From Bacillota bacterium (GTDB lineage Bacteria > Bacillota > Clostridia > Oscillospirales > Acutalibacteraceae): a stretch of DNA of 64,000 nucleotides. Positions 59,939-64,000 of the stretch are shown piece after piece (the first letter of the stretch is position 1; each line of letters begins with the position of its first letter). The position numbers and the translations under genes were made by a program. Where the stretch lies: NCBI GenBank assembly GCA_023391275.1, contig JAEWBE010000058.1, positions 1 to 64,000 on the forward strand. The letters run 5' to 3'. The notes under the pieces are model-generated. The model had not been told where the DNA came from and made no database searches. It saw only the letters and a list, made by a program, of their open reading frames with translations.

Positions 59939-62329
59939 ATGTTTGAAAAATTCCGTTTGCAGGACGCTCTTGTAAAATACAAGCAGAATTTCGTTTCTAC
60001 CCAATGGGGAAACGAGAAATACAAGTGGGAAGCAGTCAAGTTCTTTCAGGACAATTGGGACGTGAATGCGGCGGATTTTGCCGCCATGTTGACTCTCTCC
60101 CTTTCAAAAACATATAACTTGCTCGCATCCATGAACAACTTTCCGGCGCGAATGATTGAGAAATTTGCGGAAACGGCTCCTGAAGAAGTGCGAGCGATAT
60201 TCATTGCCCTGTTCGATGAAAGCAAGGAAGTCGTTACCAGAATTACAGATTTTAAAGACCAATCATCCGTTCTTCTCGAAAAGTATGGCAACGGCGCGGG
60301 ACAGCATTATCAATACGAAAACGCCGTCAGCACTTACTTATGGCTCCGTTATCCCGACAAATACTACATTTATAAATACGGCGAGATAAAAACCGCTGCA
60401 GATGAGCTAGGCAGTGATTATCGATTCAAAAAAGGTGCTTATGCGGACAATCTACACAATTTCTATAGCTTTTACGATGAGTTGTGCGCGGAAATCAGGA
60501 AAGATGAAGAGCTCATAAGTCTGTTCAAATCTCAACTTACGGATGATTGCTATCCAGACTCGGAATACAGAACGCTTACAATTGATGTTGGCTTCTACAT
60601 CAGCCGTTATTATTCCCAGAAAGAATCAGTGACCACTGACGAATGGTTTCCGACAGATTACGCGCCAAACATTTCTGTCGATGAGTGGGTAGAACTTCTT
60701 AATGACCCCGATGTGTTTACGACTGGAAGCCTCGAAATCATGAAGCGTATGAAGGACTACGGCGGACAAGCTACTTGTACCCAGCTTTCTATCAAATATG
60801 GCGAGACGAAGAATTTCTATAATGCAGGCTCATCAGCTTTGGCAAAACGAATAGCTGAGAAAACAGGATGTCCCATAATGGATAGAGACGATGGTACCTC
60901 TCGCTGGTGGCCAATTTTATATGTCGGAAAAAATGCTAGTAAAGATGAGGATGGCTCTTTTACATGGAAACTACACGACGAACTGGCCGAAGCCCTGAAT
61001 AAAGTCGATTTATCCGCTGTGCAGCTATATGTTTCCGTAGCCCCTGGTGAAGAGGAACACGGCTACTGGTGGTTGAATGCCAATCCGAATATTTGGAGCT
61101 TTTCCGAAATCGCAGTTGGTGAAGTGCAATCCTACACGCTTTACAACGATAATGGAAACAAACGCCGGATTTTTCAAAATTTCTTGGATGCAAAAGCCGG
61201 TGATATGATTATCGGTTATGAATCCAATCCGGTTAAACAGATTGTTGCCATTGGAAAAGTAAGTGCAGAGCAAGATGGCGAGAAGATCTATTTCGAGAAA
61301 ATCGAGGGTCTTAGTTCTCCCATTGACTATTCGACGTTGAAAAGCTGCCCGGAGCTAGAGCGTATGGAATACTTCATCAATCCACAAGGCAGCCTGTTTA
61401 AGTTGACCATAGGCGAGTATGATTTTATCGTAGACCTGATACGCGAAGAGAATCCGATTGCACCAAAAGAAAGCATCGATAAATATGATAAGTCTGCTTT
61501 CTTGGATGAGGTCTACATGGCCGAGAACCGCTATGATATGTTAGTCACCGTATTAAAGAACAAGAAAAATATTATCCTTCAGGGCGCACCCGGCGTTGGT
61601 AAAACCTTCGCCGCCAAAAGGCTGGCGTACTCCATCATGGGCGAAAATGATGAGAGCCGCATTGAGTTCGTGCAATTCCATCAGAACTATTCGTATGTGG
61701 ACTTCATAATGGGATATAAGCCGGTGACCGACGGCTTTGAACTGAAATACGGTATTTTCTATCGCTTTTGCCAAAAAGCCGCTAATCAGCCTGACAAAGA
61801 CTATTTCTTCATCATCGACGAGATCAACCGTGGCAACATGAGTAAAATCTTCGGCGAACTGCTTATGCTCATCGAGCGGGACTATCGAGGAACCAAGGCA
61901 ACCCTCGCATACAATGGTACGTCCTTCACCGTTCCGAAGAACCTGTATATCATCGGCATGATGAATACAGCGGACCGTAGTCTCGCTATGATTGACTACG
62001 CGCTCCGTCGTCGGTTCAGCTTTTTTGAGATTGAACCTAGCTTTGATTCCGACGGGTTTGTCAAATACCAGAATTCGCTGAACAATGAAGCCTTCAATGA
62101 GCTGATTTCTAGAGTAAAGGAATTGAATAAGGAGATCACTCTGGACAAGTCTCTGGGTAAGGGCTTCTGCATTGGCCATAGTTATTTCTGCGAAAGGGAC
62201 ACCTGCTCTGATGAATGGATGCAATCTATCGTTAACTACGATATTCTTCCTATGCTGAGTGAATACTGGTTTGACGACAGCGCAAAGCTCCAGCGGTGGG
62301 AGAATATCCTGCATGGTGTATTTCAATGA
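59939..62329 (+). CDS. mcrB: McrB-type GTPase with EVE domain
   Basis: A 796-residue AAA+ protein. The N-terminal part (1-350) is helical with no named family; an EVE-like base-flipping domain spans about 358-505 (LYVSVAPGEEEHGYWWLNANP, then DMIIGYESNPVKQIVAIGKV). AAA+ motor: Walker A GAPGVGKT (about 549-556), Walker B FFIIDEINRGNMSK (about 624-637), and the McrB MNTADRS (about 675). McrB proteins hydrolyse GTP and with McrC cut DNA with modified cytosine; the EVE domain is likely the modified-base reader. Overlaps mcrC by 4 nt. Confidence 0.88.
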   Translation: MFEKFRLQDALVKYKQNFVSTQWGNEKYKWEAVKFFQDNWDVNAADFAAMLTLSLSKTYNLLASMNNFPARMIEKFAETAPEEVRAIFIALFDESKEVVTRITDFKDQSSVLLEKYGNGAGQHYQYENAVSTYLWLRYPDKYYIYKYGEIKTAADELGSDYRFKKGAYADNLHNFYSFYDELCAEIRKDEELISLFKSQLTDDCYPDSEYRTLTIDVGFYISRYYSQKESVTTDEWFPTDYAPNISVDEWVELLNDPDVFTTGSLEIMKRMKDYGGQATCTQLSIKYGETKNFYNAGSSALAKRIAEKTGCPIMDRDDGTSRWWPILYVGKNASKDEDGSFTWKLHDELAEALNKVDLSAVQLYVSVAPGEEEHGYWWLNANPNIWSFSEIAVGEVQSYTLYNDNGNKRRIFQNFLDAKAGDMIIGYESNPVKQIVAIGKVSAEQDGEKIYFEKIEGLSSPIDYSTLKSCPELERMEYFINPQGSLFKLTIGEYDFIVDLIREENPIAPKESIDKYDKSAFLDEVYMAENRYDMLVTVLKNKKNIILQGAPGVGKTFAAKRLAYSIMGENDESRIEFVQFHQNYSYVDFIMGYKPVTDGFELKYGIFYRFCQKAANQPDKDYFFIIDEINRGNMSKIFGELLMLIERDYRGTKATLAYNGTSFTVPKNLYIIGMMNTADRSLAMIDYALRRRFSFFEIEPSFDSDGFVKYQNSLNNEAFNELISRVKELNKEITLDKSLGKGFCIGHSYFCERDTCSDEWMQSIVNYDILPMLSEYWFDDSAKLQRWENILHGVFQ

Positions 62330-63387
62330 TTAAGGACAAGAGCATTTTTATCAAAAACATATACTATATGCTATCCTATGCCTTTACGTCCCTCAATCAA
62401 TCAAACTTTGAGGACATCGCCACGGAAGAGTTCGATAACATGCACAATCTCTTTGCAGCGATCCTTGCCAAAGGTATAGGACAGCAGCTCAAGCAAGGGC
62501 TGTACCGAGAGTATTTAAATAAAAAAGAAGATCTGACGGTCATGCATGGCAAAATCGATATGCCCGGCACTATTCAAAATAAAATTGCCCGCAAACAGGC
62601 CTTGACCTGCGAGTACGATGAATTGTCTGAGGACAATACCCTCAATCAGATACTCAAAACGACAGTCATGCTTCTTTTGCGCCATTCAAAAGTTGATACC
62701 GAGTACAAAGACTGTCTAAAGAAAGAAATGCTGTATTTCTCTAATGTGGACACATTGGACCCGTCCGCAATAAAATGGTCATCTATTCGTTTTCAGCGCA
62801 ACAATCAGACTTACCGGATGCTTATCAGCCTTTGCCAGCTCATTTTGCAAGGTATGCTTCTGACCACAGATGCAGGAGAATACAAACTGGCGTCATTCGT
62901 AGACGAGCAAAGGATGAGCCGACTCTATGAGAAGTTCATCCTGGAATACTACATCAAGGAATTTGCGATATTGGGCGCAAGCGCGTCACAAATACCATGG
63001 GCCTTGGATGATGGCATAGGAACATTGTTGCCTGTTATGCAAAGCGACATCACTTTGTCGCGCGGCGAGAAAGTTCTTATAATCGACGCGAAATATTACT
63101 CACACACGACACAGGTCCAGTATGACGTGCATACCTTGCATTCCAACAACCTATACCAAATATTTACTTATGTGAAAAACAAGGATGCCGAGTTCGGCGA
63201 CCGGACGCATGAAGTTTCCGGCATGCTCCTGTATGCACGGACAGACGAAACCGTCCAGCCGGATAGCACCTATCAGATGAGTGGAAACAAAATCAGTGTG
63301 AGAACACTCGATCTGAATTGTGAGTTTTCAGAAATTGCCGCGCAGCTCGACATGATTGCGAAAGAGCACTTCGGTATCATAGAATAA
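62326..63387 (+). CDS. mcrC: McrC nuclease subunit
   Basis: A 353-residue McrC. The N-terminal (IKNIYYMLSYAFTSLNQS, then FAAILAKGIGQQLKQGLYREY) fits McrC, and the C-terminal PD-(D/E)XK nuclease is seen in LPVMQSDITLSRGEKVLIIDAKYY with Asp and Lys. It binds the McrB hexamer and cuts DNA. ATG at 62326 overlaps the McrB stop as ATGA. Confidence 0.9.
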   Translation: MIKDKSIFIKNIYYMLSYAFTSLNQSNFEDIATEEFDNMHNLFAAILAKGIGQQLKQGLYREYLNKKEDLTVMHGKIDMPGTIQNKIARKQALTCEYDELSEDNTLNQILKTTVMLLLRHSKVDTEYKDCLKKEMLYFSNVDTLDPSAIKWSSIRFQRNNQTYRMLISLCQLILQGMLLTTDAGEYKLASFVDEQRMSRLYEKFILEYYIKEFAILGASASQIPWALDDGIGTLLPVMQSDITLSRGEKVLIIDAKYYSHTTQVQYDVHTLHSNNLYQIFTYVKNKDAEFGDRTHEVSGMLLYARTDETVQPDSTYQMSGNKISVRTLDLNCEFSEIAAQLDMIAKEHFGIIE

Positions 63388-63407
63388 CTAAGCAAGGAGG
63401 AAAAACA

Positions 63408-64000
63408 ATGGTGAACAACAAAATGATCCACAAATTTGCCGTAGAGTGGTTTGGCAAGTTCAGAGATACGAAAACCACAGAATATGATCTGGCAGGAACT
63501 CCGACCTTTTCCGACGCGTGTTTTTCCTTCGATTTCAAAATGGACTGCGGCGAAACGTTTATTGCCGCATATACTCCAGACACATTTAACGACTACCGCG
63601 AACTCGATAAAATAATCGATAGCGTTGATGATGTCCCTTTGCTGGGCTCCGCAATCTTCTCCAAATGGCGCTATTTCAATCATTGGGCATATAACCCCAG
63701 TGAAATCACAGAGCCAGGCAACAGGGCTTGGTTCATTACCGCATTTAGCAGACTGGAGCGGTTGACTTCCAATTCTGATGAATCGCCGTTTATCTTTCAT
63801 GGAAAAGCGAAAAAAATCAAGATTATATCCAATTGCATGGGCTACGGGCCGATGCCACAGCCTGATGATGAAGCGGAGCAGCACCTTTCCATTACGGAGG
63901 ACGGCAGGGTGTTCTTTTCGTCATATAACTATGGCGACGGCGACAAGTACACAAAAGCAAAGACTCGCAATCTCAAAGTGGAATCGGGTTCTGCGGAAAA
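63408..64000 (+). CDS. Unknown protein, partial at window end
   Basis: A gene beginning at ATG 63408 after an AGGAGG site (7 nt) and open to the end (197 codons or more). It reads MVNNKMIHKFAVEWFGKFRD, then SKWRYFNHWAYNPSEITE and FIFHGKAKKIKIISN, which has no family I recognise, soluble so far. It is 20 nt after mcrC on the same strand, so it likely belongs to the island. Confidence 0.7.
   Translation, partial: MVNNKMIHKFAVEWFGKFRDTKTTEYDLAGTPTFSDACFSFDFKMDCGETFIAAYTPDTFNDYRELDKIIDSVDDVPLLGSAIFSKWRYFNHWAYNPSEITEPGNRAWFITAFSRLERLTSNSDESPFIFHGKAKKIKIISNCMGYGPMPQPDDEAEQHLSITEDGRVFFSSYNYGDGDKYTKAKTRNLKVESGSAE

Noticed and set aside
1..64000. CRISPR arrays, tRNA, rRNA, riboswitches or insertion sequences
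   Set aside because: No regularly spaced repeats, no cloverleaf or ribosomal sequence, no conserved riboswitch core and no transposase with terminal repeats were seen.

Overview
The window looks like a chromosome segment of a Gram-positive, anaerobic-type Bacillota, probably class Clostridia (Oscillospirales-like). This is inferred from strong AGGAGG ribosome sites, TTGACA/TATAAT-type promoters, lipoprotein signal peptides without an outer-membrane apparatus, DUF134/NifX-like, DUF2127 and DUF2726 genes, and clostridial-style phage and serine-recombinase genes. No rRNA, tRNA, CRISPR array or insertion sequence was recognised.

Left part (1-6220, minus strand): one operon, lacI-type regulator > metallo-beta-lactamase-fold lactonase-like enzyme > sugar-binding lipoprotein > double ABC ATPase > permease > ribokinase (runs off the window). 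Its promoter and a LacI-type operator are visible. Next comes a TetR + rifampicin-phosphotransferase/PEP-synthase-like operon (6541-9950) with two near-identical operators, then a complete arsenic operon arsR-arsD-arsA-acr3-arsC (10162-14474), then marR with a heterodimeric ABC exporter (14584-19176). After it stands a single EF-G/Tet(M)-like GTPase fused to a C-terminal NYN (YacP/Rae1-like) nuclease domain (19265-21988).

Middle part (22205-33571): histidine phosphatase + DUF2127 protein, a protein made of two copies of one 57-residue unit, a SecD-P1-head-like lipoprotein, and a TetR divergent from a four-gene MacB-type efflux operon (ATPase, FtsX permease, HlyD-like lipoprotein, and a TolC-like coiled-coil protein, unusual in a one-membrane cell). 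A DUF134/NifX-like operon follows with a perfect 15-bp inverted repeat at its promoter, then NUDIX, DUF2726 and MazG-like genes. Two genes here look interrupted by single-base shifts next to homopolymer runs.

Mobile region (33591-52680, all minus strand): two tandem serine recombinases with a SHOCT-type small protein and an HTH/zinc protein, then a defective siphovirus-type prophage. Lysis genes, tail fibre/baseplate genes, tape measure and a frameshifting tail chaperone remain. Terminase, portal, protease, capsid and the replication genes are gone. Two deletion scars are visible: an in-frame fusion of a truncated ParB-methyltransferase to a truncated major tail protein, and a DUF2815 gene cut after about 20 codons. 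Sigma-like, zinc-ribbon, ImmA-type protease and XRE repressor genes close the element.

Right part (53014-64000, plus strand): a restriction island, hsdM-hsdS-(unknown 129 aa)-hsdR followed by an EVE-domain McrB, McrC and an unknown partial gene. The hsdR reading frame appears to begin at an ATA codon overlapping the upstream stop, as if an ATGA overlap had mutated to ATAA.
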